Part shown: one piece after another, positions 17,143-27,889 of the stretch | Layout of the letters: each line of letters begins with the position of its first letter | Numbering within the stretch: the first letter of the stretch is position 1 | NCBI RefSeq assembly: GCF_000969605.1 | Contig: NZ_KQ033892.1 | Location: 136,432-195,712, forward strand | Direction: 5' to 3' | Source of the DNA: Aquincola tertiaricarbonis | GTDB taxonomy: Bacteria; Pseudomonadota; Gammaproteobacteria; Burkholderiales; Burkholderiaceae_C | Length of the DNA stretch: 59,281 nucleotides | The notes under the pieces: model-generated | What the model saw: the letters and a program-made list of their open reading frames with translations, nothing else | The model's database searches: none | What the model was told of the DNA's origin: nothing | Made by a program: the position numbers and the translations under genes

Positions 17143-17397
17143 ATGCATGCAGACAACCTGGTGCGCATGGCCAACCGCATCGGCCAGTTCTTCGAGGCCA
17201 TGCCCGACCGGGCCGAGGCACTGGAAGGCATCGCGCTGCACATCCAGCGCTACTGGGAGCCGCGCATGCGCCGGGCGCTGCGCGCGCACCTGGCGGATGC
17301 GGCGGCGCTGGCCGAGCATCCGCTGGACCCCATCGTGATGCAGGCGCTGCAGGCCCATCCGCAGGTGCTGGAATCCGCCACCGCGCCAGCGGGGTGA
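17143..17397 (+). CDS. fdsD: Formate dehydrogenase delta subunit
   Basis: 84 residues, the usual size of FdsD. The pattern NLVRMANRIGQFFEAMPDRAEA near the start followed by IALHIQRYWEPRMRR is characteristic. FdsD is needed for activity of the Fds enzyme in related bacteria. It begins 9 bp after fdsA with AGGGG upstream. In the familiar fdsGBACD operon an fdsC (FdhD-like sulfurtransferase) gene lies between A and D; here it is absent, so the chaperone must be encoded elsewhere. Confidence 0.9.
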   Translation: MHADNLVRMANRIGQFFEAMPDRAEALEGIALHIQRYWEPRMRRALRAHLADAAALAEHPLDPIVMQALQAHPQVLESATAPAG

Positions 17398-17446
17398 TGC
17401 ACTCCGGTGCACCATCGGCCCCGGTTACAACCACGAGGGGCAAGCG

Positions 17447-17812
17447 ATGGACACCGTCTACACCGACGACCAGGTCACCAGCCGGCTGGCGTCCGAACTG
17501 CCGCGCTGGACGCTGGAGGGCGGCTGGATGCGCCGCACCTACAAGACCGGCGGCTGGAAGGCCACGCTGATGGCGGTGAACACCATCGGCCACCTGGCCG
17601 AGGCCGCGTGGCACCACCCCGACCTGACCGTGAGCTATGCCTTCGTCACCGTGAAGCTGGTGACGCACTCGGCCAAGGGCATCACCGACAAGGACTTCGC
17701 GCTGGCCAGGAAGATCGAGGAAGTGCTGATGTGGCAACCCGGCACCGAGCCCGGCACCGCGCTGGAAGGCACGCCGGACGATCCGCGGTTCCGGTACCTG
17801 AAATACGACTGA
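17447..17812 (+). CDS. Pterin-4a-carbinolamine dehydratase-like protein
   Basis: 121 residues. The family's active-site pattern is present: AAWHHPDL followed by Tyr (VSYAFVTV), a second His (LVTHSAKG) and the Asp of ITDKDFALA. The first ~95 residues match a normal dehydratase; about 25 extra residues (QPGTEPGTALEGTPDDPRF) extend the C-terminus. Homologues called pcd occur in H4MPT gene clusters of methylotrophs, so a role with tetrahydromethanopterin rather than tetrahydrobiopterin is likely; no phenylalanine hydroxylase gene is nearby. GAGGGG precedes the ATG. It follows fdsD by 49 bp and leads into the H4MPT genes. Confidence 0.88.
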   Translation: MDTVYTDDQVTSRLASELPRWTLEGGWMRRTYKTGGWKATLMAVNTIGHLAEAAWHHPDLTVSYAFVTVKLVTHSAKGITDKDFALARKIEEVLMWQPGTEPGTALEGTPDDPRFRYLKYD

Positions 17813-17935
17813 CGCACGCCCGGGGATGACAGTCTGTCCTTGACCCGGCACACCCGCCGCCACGCGCGGCCGGCCGGGCGCGGGGCGACCGCGGGTTAGC
17901 CCGCAGGGGAACGGGGTTTGCTTGGTGCGGTGCAG

Positions 17936-19018
17936 ATGTACACCTGTGCCAACACCCTGGGCGGCGACGCCCCCGCCGAGGCCGACGCCCTCACCGGCGC
18001 CGGGCTGCCGCCCGCCGCGGCGGCGCCACCCGCGCCTGCCGTCACGCTGCGGGCGCCCGGGCGGCTGCACCTGGGCTTCCTCGATCCGGCGGCCACGCTG
18101 GGCCGGGCCTTCGGCAGCATCGGCCTGGTGATCGACGGCTTCGAGACGGCCGTGTCGGTGACCGCCGCCGCGCGTGCCGACGAGATCGTGGCCGCCACGC
18201 CGGGGGCGCAGGCGGAGGTGGAGCGGGCGGCCCGACACCTGGCCGCGCTGCGCCGCCACAGCGGCTGCAGCGGTGCGCTGCGGCTGCAGCTGCTGGAGGT
18301 GCTGCCGGCGCACGCGGGCTTTGGCTCGGGCACGCAGCTGGCGCTGGCCATCGGCCGCGCCTTCGCCCACTGGCATGGCCTGGCGGTGGACACGCCCACG
18401 CTGGCGCGCTGGCTGGGCCGCGGCCTGCGCTCCGGCGTGGGCATCGCCGGCTTCGACCAGGGCGGCCTGCTGGTGGATGGCGGCCCCGGTGCCGACGGCC
18501 GGCCGGCGCCGCTGCTGGCCCGCCTGTCGCTGCCCGCTGCCTGGCGCGTGCTGGTGGCGCAGGACGACACGCTGGCGGGCCTGTCCGGCCAGCGGGAGAA
18601 GCAGGCCATCGCCACGCTGCCGCCACTGCCGCGGGCCCTGGCCGCCGACATCTGCCACCAGGTGCTGATGCGGGTGCTGCCCGGCGCCGCAGCCGACGAC
18701 TTCGCCGGCTTCGCGGCCGGCATCAACCGCATCCAGCAGGTGCTGGGCGAGCATTTCGCGCCGGCGCAGGGCGGCTGCTACACCAGCGCCGCGGTGGGTC
18801 GCCTGATGGCCTGGCTGGCGGCGCAGGCGCCGTCCGGCGCGGCCATCGGCCAGAGCTCCTGGGGCCCCACCGGCTTTGCGATCGTGCCCGGCGCCGCGCA
18901 GGCCGATGCGCTGATGGCCGCAGCCCGCCAGGCCGGCCTGCTGCCTGCCGGGCTGCGGCTGCGCAGCGTGGCCGCGCGCGACCACGGCGCCACGCTGGCC
19001 GACACCCGCGCCCGCTGA
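17936..19018 (+). CDS. Beta-ribofuranosylaminobenzene 5'-phosphate synthase-type protein
   Basis: About 360 residues, GHMP-kinase fold. It condenses p-aminobenzoate-type arylamine with PRPP, the committed step of H4MPT synthesis. LRAPGRLHLGFLDP near residue 43 is the typical opening of the family, and LPAHAGFGSGTQLALAIGRA near 125 is the nucleotide/pyrophosphate loop. GVGIAGFDQGG and a C-terminal SSWGPTGFA are also typical. The start at 17936 is uncertain: the ribosome site is weak and the ~35 residues before RAPGRLH are Ala/Pro-rich, so a later start is possible. The 123 bp before it are GC-rich with a small GCGGG-TTAG-CCCGC hairpin. Confidence 0.9.
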   Translation: MYTCANTLGGDAPAEADALTGAGLPPAAAAPPAPAVTLRAPGRLHLGFLDPAATLGRAFGSIGLVIDGFETAVSVTAAARADEIVAATPGAQAEVERAARHLAALRRHSGCSGALRLQLLEVLPAHAGFGSGTQLALAIGRAFAHWHGLAVDTPTLARWLGRGLRSGVGIAGFDQGGLLVDGGPGADGRPAPLLARLSLPAAWRVLVAQDDTLAGLSGQREKQAIATLPPLPRALAADICHQVLMRVLPGAAADDFAGFAAGINRIQQVLGEHFAPAQGGCYTSAAVGRLMAWLAAQAPSGAAIGQSSWGPTGFAIVPGAAQADALMAAARQAGLLPAGLRLRSVAARDHGATLADTRAR

Positions 19019-19056
19019 GCGCGCCACCCCACCACCCCGACACCCGAAGAGCCGCG

Positions 19057-19971
19057 ATGGAACGCCCCTACATCCTCCACATGTTCACCCCGGGCAAGCA
19101 GATGAGCCCATTCGACATCAACATGGCCGCCGACGCCGGCTACCAGCTGGTGGTGCCGTATGCCGAGGTGGGCCTGGACGCCATCCGCAACCTGACGCAG
19201 GACACCATCTTCTCCCGCGGCCCCAAGGGCGTGGCGCGCACCGGCATCTTCATCGGCGGGCGCGATGCGCTGCTGGCGGCCGACATGCTGCAGCGCGCCA
19301 AGGAGAGCATGGTCAAGCCCTTCATCGTCTCGCTGATGGCCGACCCCAGCGGCGCCTACACCACCGCCGCGGCGATGGTGGCCTGCGTGGAAGGCCAGCT
19401 GCTGCGGCAGCACGGCTGCAAGCTGGACGGCCTGCGCGTGGTGGTGCTGGGCGGCACCGGGCCGGTGGGCCGCATCGCCGGCGTGCTGGCGGCGCAGGCG
19501 GGCGCGCAGGTGCAGCTCAGCAGCCGCAACGGCATCGACGTGGCGGAAGAGGCCGCGCAGGAGACGGCCCAGCGCTTCGGCGTCACGCTGCACGGCATCT
19601 CGGGCGGCGACCGCGCGGCCATCCGCACCTCGGTGGCCGATGCCGAAGTGGTGCTGGCCTGCGCCGCCGCCGGCGTGCAGGTGCTGTCGCAGGAGGACCT
19701 GGGCCACGCCAAGGCCCTGCGCGTGGCCGCCGACGTGAATGCGGTGCCGCCCGAAGGCATCGCCGGCGTGGGCGTGATGGACGACGGCCAGCCCATCGCC
19801 GGCGCGGCCGCGGGTGCGGTGGGCATCGGCGCGCTGGCCATCGGCAACGTGAAGTACCAGACCCAGCACCGGCTGCTGGTGGACATGTGCCAGGGCGAGA
19901 AGGCCTCGGTGCTCAGCTTTGCCGAGGCCTTCGCCAAGGCGCGCGAGATCGTCGGCGAGACACGTGGCTGA
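19057..19971 (+). CDS. mtdB: NAD(P)-dependent methylene-tetrahydromethanopterin dehydrogenase
   Basis: 304 residues. It oxidises methylene-H4MPT to methenyl-H4MPT, reducing NAD(P)+. The N-terminal catalytic domain carries MADPSGAYTTAAAMVA near residue 91 and the Rossmann domain the nucleotide loop VVLGGTGPVGRIAGVLA near 130. The dinucleotide specificity loop reads LSSRN, which fits a phosphate-tolerant (NADP-accepting) enzyme. GAAGAG precedes the ATG. It sits 38 bp after the RFAP synthase gene and 9 bp before the ATP-grasp gene, in one run of C1 genes. Confidence 0.93.
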   Translation: MERPYILHMFTPGKQMSPFDINMAADAGYQLVVPYAEVGLDAIRNLTQDTIFSRGPKGVARTGIFIGGRDALLAADMLQRAKESMVKPFIVSLMADPSGAYTTAAAMVACVEGQLLRQHGCKLDGLRVVVLGGTGPVGRIAGVLAAQAGAQVQLSSRNGIDVAEEAAQETAQRFGVTLHGISGGDRAAIRTSVADAEVVLACAAAGVQVLSQEDLGHAKALRVAADVNAVPPEGIAGVGVMDDGQPIAGAAAGAVGIGALAIGNVKYQTQHRLLVDMCQGEKASVLSFAEAFAKAREIVGETRG

Positions 19972-19980
19972 GCGCCGGCC

Positions 19981-21113
19981 ATGACCATCCTGGCGGTCGC
20001 GGGCGTGTCGGCCCGCGCCATGGCCGAGGCCGCGGTGCGCGACGGCTTCGAGGCCATCGCGCTCGACCTGTTCGGCGACGTGGACACCTGCCGCACCGCC
20101 TCGCGCTGGCTGCCGCTGGGCGAGCCCGGTGCGCTGCAGATCGACGTCGACTGCACGCTGTCGGCCCTGCGGCTGCTGGCCCAGCGTGGCGACGTGGCCG
20201 GCTGGGTGCCGGGCAGCGGCTTCGAGGGCCTGCACGAGGTCATCGCCGAGGGTGGCGCCTGGCTGCCGCTGATCGGCAACCGGCCCGAGACCATGCGCCG
20301 CGTGCGCGACCCGCGGGCCTTCTTCCGCGTGCTGGCCGCGCTGGGCGTGCCGCATCCGCCGGTGGCCCGCACCGCGCCGGCCGAGCTGGATGGCTGGCTG
20401 CTGAAGGACATGCGTGGCTGCGGCGGCTGGCAGGTGGCGCCGGCGCCGCCGGTGGACGCCGGCACGCCCGCCCCGCCGCACCATGTGTACCAGCGGCAGG
20501 CGGCCGGCGTGCCGATGTCGGCCACCTTCGTGGCCGATGGCTACCGCGCACGGGTGCTGGGCTTCAACGAGCAGATCGTGCAGCCGGTGGGCGACCGGCC
20601 GTGGGTGTTCGCCGGCCTGGTGGGGCCGGTGGCAGTGGCGGCGCAGGTGGTGCACGAGGTATGCGCCGCGGCCAGCGTGCTGGCCGGCGCCTTCGGCCTG
20701 CGCGGGCTGGGCAGCCTGGACTTCATGCTGCAGGCCGATGGCCGCTGGCAGGCACTGGAGGTCAATCCGCGGCCGCCGGCCAGCCTGTCGTGCTACCTGG
20801 ATGCGGCACCCATGGCCGCCCATGTGCGCGCCTGCCTGGAAGGCGTGTTGCCGCCCGATGGCCCGCCCGGGCCGCCGCGCCGTGCCGAGGGCCATCGCAT
20901 CGTCTTCGCCATGCGGGCGCTGCGGCTGGCCGATGCCGCGGCCGCGGCACTGGCGGCGCGGGCCGACACCCATGACCTGCCTTCGGCGGGCGCGCGTTTC
21001 CATGCCGGCGACCCGGTGTGCAGCGTGAGCGCTGCCGGGGCCGACGCGGCCGAGGTGCATGCGCTGCTGCAGGCCGCGCATGCCGACGTGAGCAACCTGT
21101 TGGAGACAGCCTG

Positions 21114-21114
<1 letters not shown>
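19981..21114 (+). CDS. ATP-grasp family protein of the H4MPT cluster
   Basis: 377 residues. The N-terminal ~100 residues form a preATP-grasp-like domain (VAGVSARAMAEAAVRDGFEAIALDLFGD). The ATP-grasp region follows: LKDMRGCGGWQV (ATP-binding Lys and glycine-rich loop, near residue 141), the VYQRQAAGVPMSATFVADG strand, and LGSLDFM / LEVNPRPPASL near residue 260 with the metal-binding Glu and Asn. A C-terminal domain follows. Homologues lie in the H4MPT clusters of methylotrophs and some archaea; the reaction is not established. It should form an acid-amine or similar bond during H4MPT or methylofuran assembly. The stop codon overlaps the start of mch (TGATG). Confidence 0.85.
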
Positions 21115-22090
<976 letters not shown>

Positions 22091-22094
<4 letters not shown>

Positions 22095-23014
22095 GGGTGG
22101 CGATCTTCACCGACGAGGTGGGCTGGCACACCCGGCAGCTGCAGGCCGCGCTGCGCCTGCGGGGCGCGGTAGGCCGCTGCATCGACCTCGCCGATTGCCA
22201 CGTGGACACCACCGCGGCCTGGCATGGCCTGGTGATCCCGGGCTTCGGCCGCGCGCTGCCCGACGCGGCGCTGGTGCGCGGCATCGCGGCCGGCAGCTTC
22301 GAGGCGGTGACCAAGCGGCTGGGCGTGCTGCATGCGCTGCAGGCGCTGGGCGTGCCGGTCTACAACGAGGCGCGGGCCATCGAGCGCAGCGTGGACAAGT
22401 CGATGACCAGCCTGCTGCTGCATGCGGCGGGCGTGGCCTCGCCGCCCACCTGGGCCACCGAATCGGCGGCGCAGGCGCAGCGCATCGTCATGCGCGAGAG
22501 CGCGGCCGGCCATGCCGCGGTGCTGAAGCCGCTGTTCGGTTCGCAGGGCAAGGGCCTGCTGCGCATCGGGCGGGTGGATGGCGTGCATGTGCCGTTGCCG
22601 CCGATGCAGCAGGTGCCCGGCCGCCTGGCCTACCTGCAGCGCTTCGTGCCGCAGGCCGATGCGGCCCGGCCGGGCTTCGACTGGCGGGTGCTGGTGGTCG
22701 GCGGCCGCGCCGTGACCGCGATGCGCCGCGTGAGCGCGCACTGGGTGCACAACGTGGCCCAGGGCGCGCGCTGCGAGCCGGCCGCGCTGGAAGCGCCGCT
22801 GGTGCAGGCCGCCGAGGCCGCGGCCCGCGCGCTGGACATGGACTACGCCGGCGTCGACCTCATCCCGTCGGCCGACGGCATCCAGGTGCTCGAGGTCAAC
22901 GGCGTGGCGGCCTGGCGTGGGCTGCAGCGGGTTACCGGCTTCAACATCGCGCAGGCGCTGGTGGCCGACCTGCTCGACCGCAAGATGGCGCAAGGCCTGC
23001 AGCGCAGCGCATGA
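22091..23014 (+). CDS. RimK-like ATP-grasp ligase of the H4MPT cluster
   Basis: 307 residues from GTG 22091. The RimK/MptN-type ATP-grasp fold is evident: SVDKSMTSLLLHAAGVASPPTW near residue 100, the ATP-binding AVLKPLFGSQGKGLLRI near 140, VLVVGGRAVTAMRR near 200 and the metal-binding VDLIPS...LEVNGVAAWRG near 255-280. RimK-like enzymes add amino-acid tails to cofactors; MptN in methanogens adds glutamate to H4MPT. Here it could add a tail residue to dephospho-H4MPT or to methylofuran, which is an inference. Start and stop both overlap neighbours by 4 bp. Confidence 0.87.
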
Positions 23015-23862
23015 CCGGGCGCAGCGCCTTCCTGCGAGCCTGCGCGCTGGACGTGGCGGTGCGCAAGCCCGGCAACGTCAGCGAGGCCTCGCCCGGCCAT
23101 GGCATGCAGGCCGCGCAGTTCATCGCCAGCGCGCAGGCCGCGGCCGGGCCGCTGTTCGAGCCCGGCGCACGGGTGGGCCGGCGCATCGAAGGCGCGGTGC
23201 AGGCGAGCTGGGCCGCGGCCGGCTGCAACACCAACCTGGGCATCGTGCTGCTGTGCGCGCCGCTGGCCTCGGCCGCCGAACTGCTGCAGGCCGGCCAGGC
23301 CGCCAGCCTGCGCGCGGCCATCGAGCAGGTGCTGCAGTCGCTGGACATCGACGATGCGGCCGCCGCCTTCCGCGCCATCACGCAGGCCAACCCGGGCGGC
23401 CTGGGCAATGCGCCGCAGCAGGACGTGCATGCACCGCCTTCCATCGGCCTGCGGGAGGCCATGGCATTGGCCGCCGGCCGCGACAGCATTGCGCGCCAAT
23501 ACCGCGATGGCTTTGCCGAATTGTTCGACATCGGCCTGCGTGCATTGCCACCCGCGTTTTCACTCATGGCCGTGGCCAAAGCACCTGATCTGGCCGCGGC
23601 GGTGCAGGCGCTGTACCTGGCCTGGCTGGCCGCGCATCCCGATTCACACATTGTTCGCAAGCATGGCGAGGCCGTGGCACACAGTGTCATGAGCGCGGCG
23701 CAGGGCTGGCAGGCCCGCGCGGCGACCCATGGCGGCACGCTGGACGCGGACCCGGCCTTCATCGCATGGGACGACAGCCTGAAGGCCCGGCGCATCAACC
23801 CCGGCACCACGGCCGACCTGACGGTGGCCACGCTGCTGCTGTCCGCATGGCACGGAACGTGA
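23011..23862 (+). CDS. CitG-like (triphosphoribosyl-dephospho-CoA synthase family) protein
   Basis: 283 residues. It shows the CitG/MdcB family pattern: ALDVAVRKPGNVSEASPGHGM near residue 10, GCNTNLGIVLLCAPLA near 71, and a long C-terminal helical part with SHIVRKHGEAVAH near 210. No citrate lyase, malonate decarboxylase or acyl carrier partners are present, and the gene is coupled by ATGA overlap to the RimK-like gene, so a role in C1 cofactor synthesis is inferred. CitG makes a ribosyl-phosphate linkage from ATP; the H4MPT side chain contains a ribose 5-phosphate unit, so a similar chemistry is conceivable. Confidence 0.85.
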   Translation: MTGRSAFLRACALDVAVRKPGNVSEASPGHGMQAAQFIASAQAAAGPLFEPGARVGRRIEGAVQASWAAAGCNTNLGIVLLCAPLASAAELLQAGQAASLRAAIEQVLQSLDIDDAAAAFRAITQANPGGLGNAPQQDVHAPPSIGLREAMALAAGRDSIARQYRDGFAELFDIGLRALPPAFSLMAVAKAPDLAAAVQALYLAWLAAHPDSHIVRKHGEAVAHSVMSAAQGWQARAATHGGTLDADPAFIAWDDSLKARRINPGTTADLTVATLLLSAWHGT

Positions 23863-23877
23863 TACCTCCGGTATCAC
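23859..23877. promoter_or_regulatory. Perfect inverted repeat upstream of fae
   Basis: GTGATACC-TCC-GGTATCAC, two 8-bp arms with a 3-bp spacer, lies 61 bp before the fae ATG and covers the CitG-like gene's stop codon. Related ATACC words recur at about 23912 and 23926. It could be an operator for fae or a short 3'-end hairpin; no T-tract follows, which favours an operator. TGGCACG just before it (23848-23854) resembles a sigma-54 -24 element, but the -12 part is poor. Confidence 0.5.
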
Positions 23878-23937
23878 GCCGGCCGCCCGGGCCGGTGTTG
23901 TGGTTCACGCAATACCTACATTGGAGATACCCAAGCC

Positions 23938-24447
23938 ATGGCAAAGATTGATCGCATGATGGTCGGCGAATCGCTCGTCGGTGAAGGCAATGAGGTCGCC
24001 CACATCGACCTGCTGATCGGGCCGCGTGGCTCTCCGGCCGAAGCCGCATTCGCCAACGCGCTCACCAACAACAAGGACGGCTTCACCTCCTTGCTGGCGG
24101 TGGTGGCGCCCAACCTGCTGACCAAGCCCGCGACGGTGATGTTCAACAAGGTCACCATCAAGGGCGCCAAGCAGGCCGTGCAGATGTTCGGCCCGGCGCA
24201 GCGCGGCGTGGCGATGGCCGTGGCCGATTCGGTCGAGAACGGCACCATCCCGGCCGACGAGGCCGACAACCTGTTCATCTGCGTGGGCGTCTTCATCCAC
24301 TGGCTGGCCGAGGACGACAAGAAGATCCAGGACTACAACTACCAGGCCACCAAGGAATCCATCGCGCGTGCGGTGGCCGGCACGCCCACGGCGGCCGAGG
24401 TGGTCTCCAAGAAGGGCAGCGCCTCGCATCCCTTCGCCGCGCAGTAA
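23938..24447 (+). CDS. fae: Formaldehyde-activating enzyme
   Basis: 169 residues. Fae condenses formaldehyde with H4MPT to give methylene-H4MPT, usually as one of the most abundant proteins of a methylotroph. The catalytic His22 is in [14 protein letters not shown], followed by [17 protein letters not shown] and [17 protein letters not shown], all nearly invariant in the family. GGAG at 23922 precedes the ATG with a long spacing. It has its own 75-bp upstream region with an inverted repeat and a strong terminator behind it, so it is probably a separate high-level transcript. It is convergent with folB. Confidence 0.97.
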   Translation: MAKIDRMMVGESLVGEGNEVAHIDLLIGPRGSPAEAAFANALTNNKDGFTSLLAVVAPNLLTKPATVMFNKVTIKGAKQAVQMFGPAQRGVAMAVADSVENGTIPADEADNLFICVGVFIHWLAEDDKKIQDYNYQATKESIARAVAGTPTAAEVVSKKGSASHPFAAQ

Positions 24448-24468
24448 CGCCTGCGGGCGCGAAGACGA

Positions 24469-24503
24469 ACGCCCTGCCTGGCCACAGGCAGGGCGTCGTT
24501 CTT
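24469..24503. terminator. Bidirectional terminator between fae and folB
   Basis: A 12-bp perfect stem, ACGCCCTGCCTG / CAGGCAGGGCGT, with loop GCCA (24469-24496), followed by CGTTCTT on the plus strand. It lies 22 bp after the fae stop and 26 bp before the folB stop on the other strand, so it can serve both convergent genes. Confidence 0.85.
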
Positions 24504-24528
24504 GGGCGGCCGGTGGTGCCGCCGGGGG

Positions 24529-24969
24529 TCAGTCGCGGCGGCCGGGCACCAGGCCGCTGCCCAGCAGCTGCACCACCGCCGCCTGGCGGCCGGCCTCCCG
24601 CGTGGCCGGCGCCACGTCGGTGGCATCGCGCTCGATCTGCACGCCCACGGCCTGCACGTCGTCGAACTTGCGCGGCTTGGCCACCTTCACCCGCACCCAG
24701 CGCGCGCCGAAGTCCACCAGCAACATGTCGGCGATGGCCTCGGCGAACGCCTCCAGCAGCTGCAGCTTGTGGTGGGCCATCAGCTGCTGCAGCCGCTCGC
24801 GCACCACGCTGTAGTCGATGGTGTCGCCGATGCGGTCGGTGTCGCAGGCGCGGGCCCGCGGCACGCCGGCCTGCAGGTCGATCACCAGCGGCTGCGCATG
24901 GTGCAACTCGGTCTCGTGGATGCCGATGACGGTGTGGCCGGTAAAGCCCTCGATGAAGATGATGTCCAT
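24529..24969 (-). CDS. folB: Dihydroneopterin aldolase family protein
   Basis: 146 residues from the ATG at 24969; the open frame extends upstream but is low quality before MDIIFIEGFTGH. FolB-type enzymes cleave 7,8-dihydroneopterin to 6-hydroxymethyl-7,8-dihydropterin, the pterin entry to both folate and H4MPT. Family signs are GIHETELHHAQPLVIDL near residue 17, TIDYSVVRERLQQL near 50 (Tyr), and the catalytic-type Glu-Ala/Glu-Ala region LLEAFAEAIAD near 72, then VKVAKPRKFDDVQAVGV, where the Lys falls at the usual active-site place. Position inside the cluster suggests an H4MPT-dedicated copy. A sigma-54 promoter lies about 110 bp upstream. Confidence 0.9.
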   Translation of the reverse strand: MDIIFIEGFTGHTVIGIHETELHHAQPLVIDLQAGVPRARACDTDRIGDTIDYSVVRERLQQLMAHHKLQLLEAFAEAIADMLLVDFGARWVRVKVAKPRKFDDVQAVGVQIERDATDVAPATREAGRQAAVVQLLGSGLVPGRRD

Positions 24970-25079
24970 GCGGGCGGGTGCGCGCAGCGGCGCGGCCGAT
25001 GGCGTTGCAGGGCTGGGTTGTGGGATCAAGGCGGTTGTCTCCGTTCGTATCCGCGCCCGGTGGCGCAGACACCCCTGGC

Positions 25080-25095
25080 TGCAAATAGCGAGCCA
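25080..25095 (-). promoter_or_regulatory. Sigma-54 (-24/-12) promoter for folB
   Basis: Read on the minus strand, TGGCTCGCTATTTGCA differs from the sigma-54 consensus TGGCACGnnnnTTGCW at only one informative position; GG and GC are exactly 10 bp apart. The predicted start is near 25070, giving a leader of about 100 bases to folB. The gene of a sigma-54 activator begins 100 bp away on the other strand. Confidence 0.7.
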
Positions 25096-25101
25096 GTGGC
25101 G

Positions 25102-25117
25102 GAAACCCCGGGGTTTC
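25102..25117. promoter_or_regulatory. 16-bp palindrome in the folB/regulator intergenic region
   Basis: GAAACCCCGGGGTTTC is a perfect palindrome placed 7 bp upstream of the folB -24 element and 78 bp upstream of the regulator start. It is a candidate operator for the divergent activator or an autoregulatory site. It is closer to the promoter than a classic upstream activating sequence. Confidence 0.5.
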
Positions 25118-25194
25118 GCCCGGTGCCGCGCCGTTGCGATGCGAACAGAATGGCCCTCCAGCCCGGGCGCAGGGCAGCAGTTGAGGAAGTCCCG

Positions 25195-27303
<2,109 letters not shown>

Positions 27304-27319
27304 CGACGAGCTGCCGGCG

Positions 27320-27889
27320 GTGCCGGCCACGCCGCGTTCGCGCTTCGCGTGGTGCATCACCGGATCGGGCCACTACCTGGACGAATCGCTGGCGCTGGCC
27401 CGCCGGCTGCCGCAGGTCGACCTGTTCCTCTCCGCCGCGGGCGAGGAGGTGTTGGAGATCTACAAGCTGCCGCTGGCCGAGCTGCGCCAGCACTTCCGCG
27501 TGCTGCGCGACAAGACCCGCAGCGGCGTGCCGGTGGGCATGCTGTACGACGACGTCTATCACACCGTGGTGGTGGCGCCGGCCACCAGCAACACCGTGGC
27601 CAAGTGCGCCTTCGGCATCAGCGACAGCCTGCCCACCAACATGTTCGCCCAGGCGGGCAAGCTGGGCATCCCCGGCATCGTGTTTGCATGCGACACCGAG
27701 CCGGTGGTCGTCACCAAGTCGCCGCACGACTGGGTGACGCTGCGGCCGCGGCGCATCGAGCTGGACAACGTCGAGCGCCTGCGCCAGATCGACTACTGCC
27801 ACGTGGTGGCATCGCCGGCCGAGCTGGAGGCGGTGCTCGATGCCCGCCTGAAGGAACTGCACCTCGCATGGAACACATCGTCTTCCTGA
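27320..27889 (+). CDS. dmrB: DmrB-like flavoprotein (dihydromethanopterin reductase)
   Basis: About 189 residues, flavin-binding flavodoxin-like fold of the UbiX/archaeal flavoprotein group. WCITGSGHYLDESLALA near the N-terminus is the FMN phosphate loop, and VVAPATSNTVAKCAFGISDSLP near residue 90 is the typical flavin-site stretch. A DmrB of this type from Burkholderia was shown to reduce dihydromethanopterin to H4MPT, the final cofactor step. The start is uncertain: GTG 27320 is 16 bp after the regulator stop, with no clear ribosome site. The 3' end overlaps the next gene by 22 bp. Confidence 0.85.
   Translation: MPATPRSRFAWCITGSGHYLDESLALARRLPQVDLFLSAAGEEVLEIYKLPLAELRQHFRVLRDKTRSGVPVGMLYDDVYHTVVVAPATSNTVAKCAFGISDSLPTNMFAQAGKLGIPGIVFACDTEPVVVTKSPHDWVTLRPRRIELDNVERLRQIDYCHVVASPAELEAVLDARLKELHLAWNTSSS

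Noticed and set aside
13951-17415. 1,154-codon open frame antisense to fdsA
   Set aside because: No domain, histidine/arginine-rich, and fdsA itself is unambiguous.
17847-17860. GG-N10-GC (GGCAC...GC) resembling a sigma-54 site before the RFAP synthase gene
   Set aside because: The -12 region reads CC-GC; such spacing is common by chance in GC-rich DNA.
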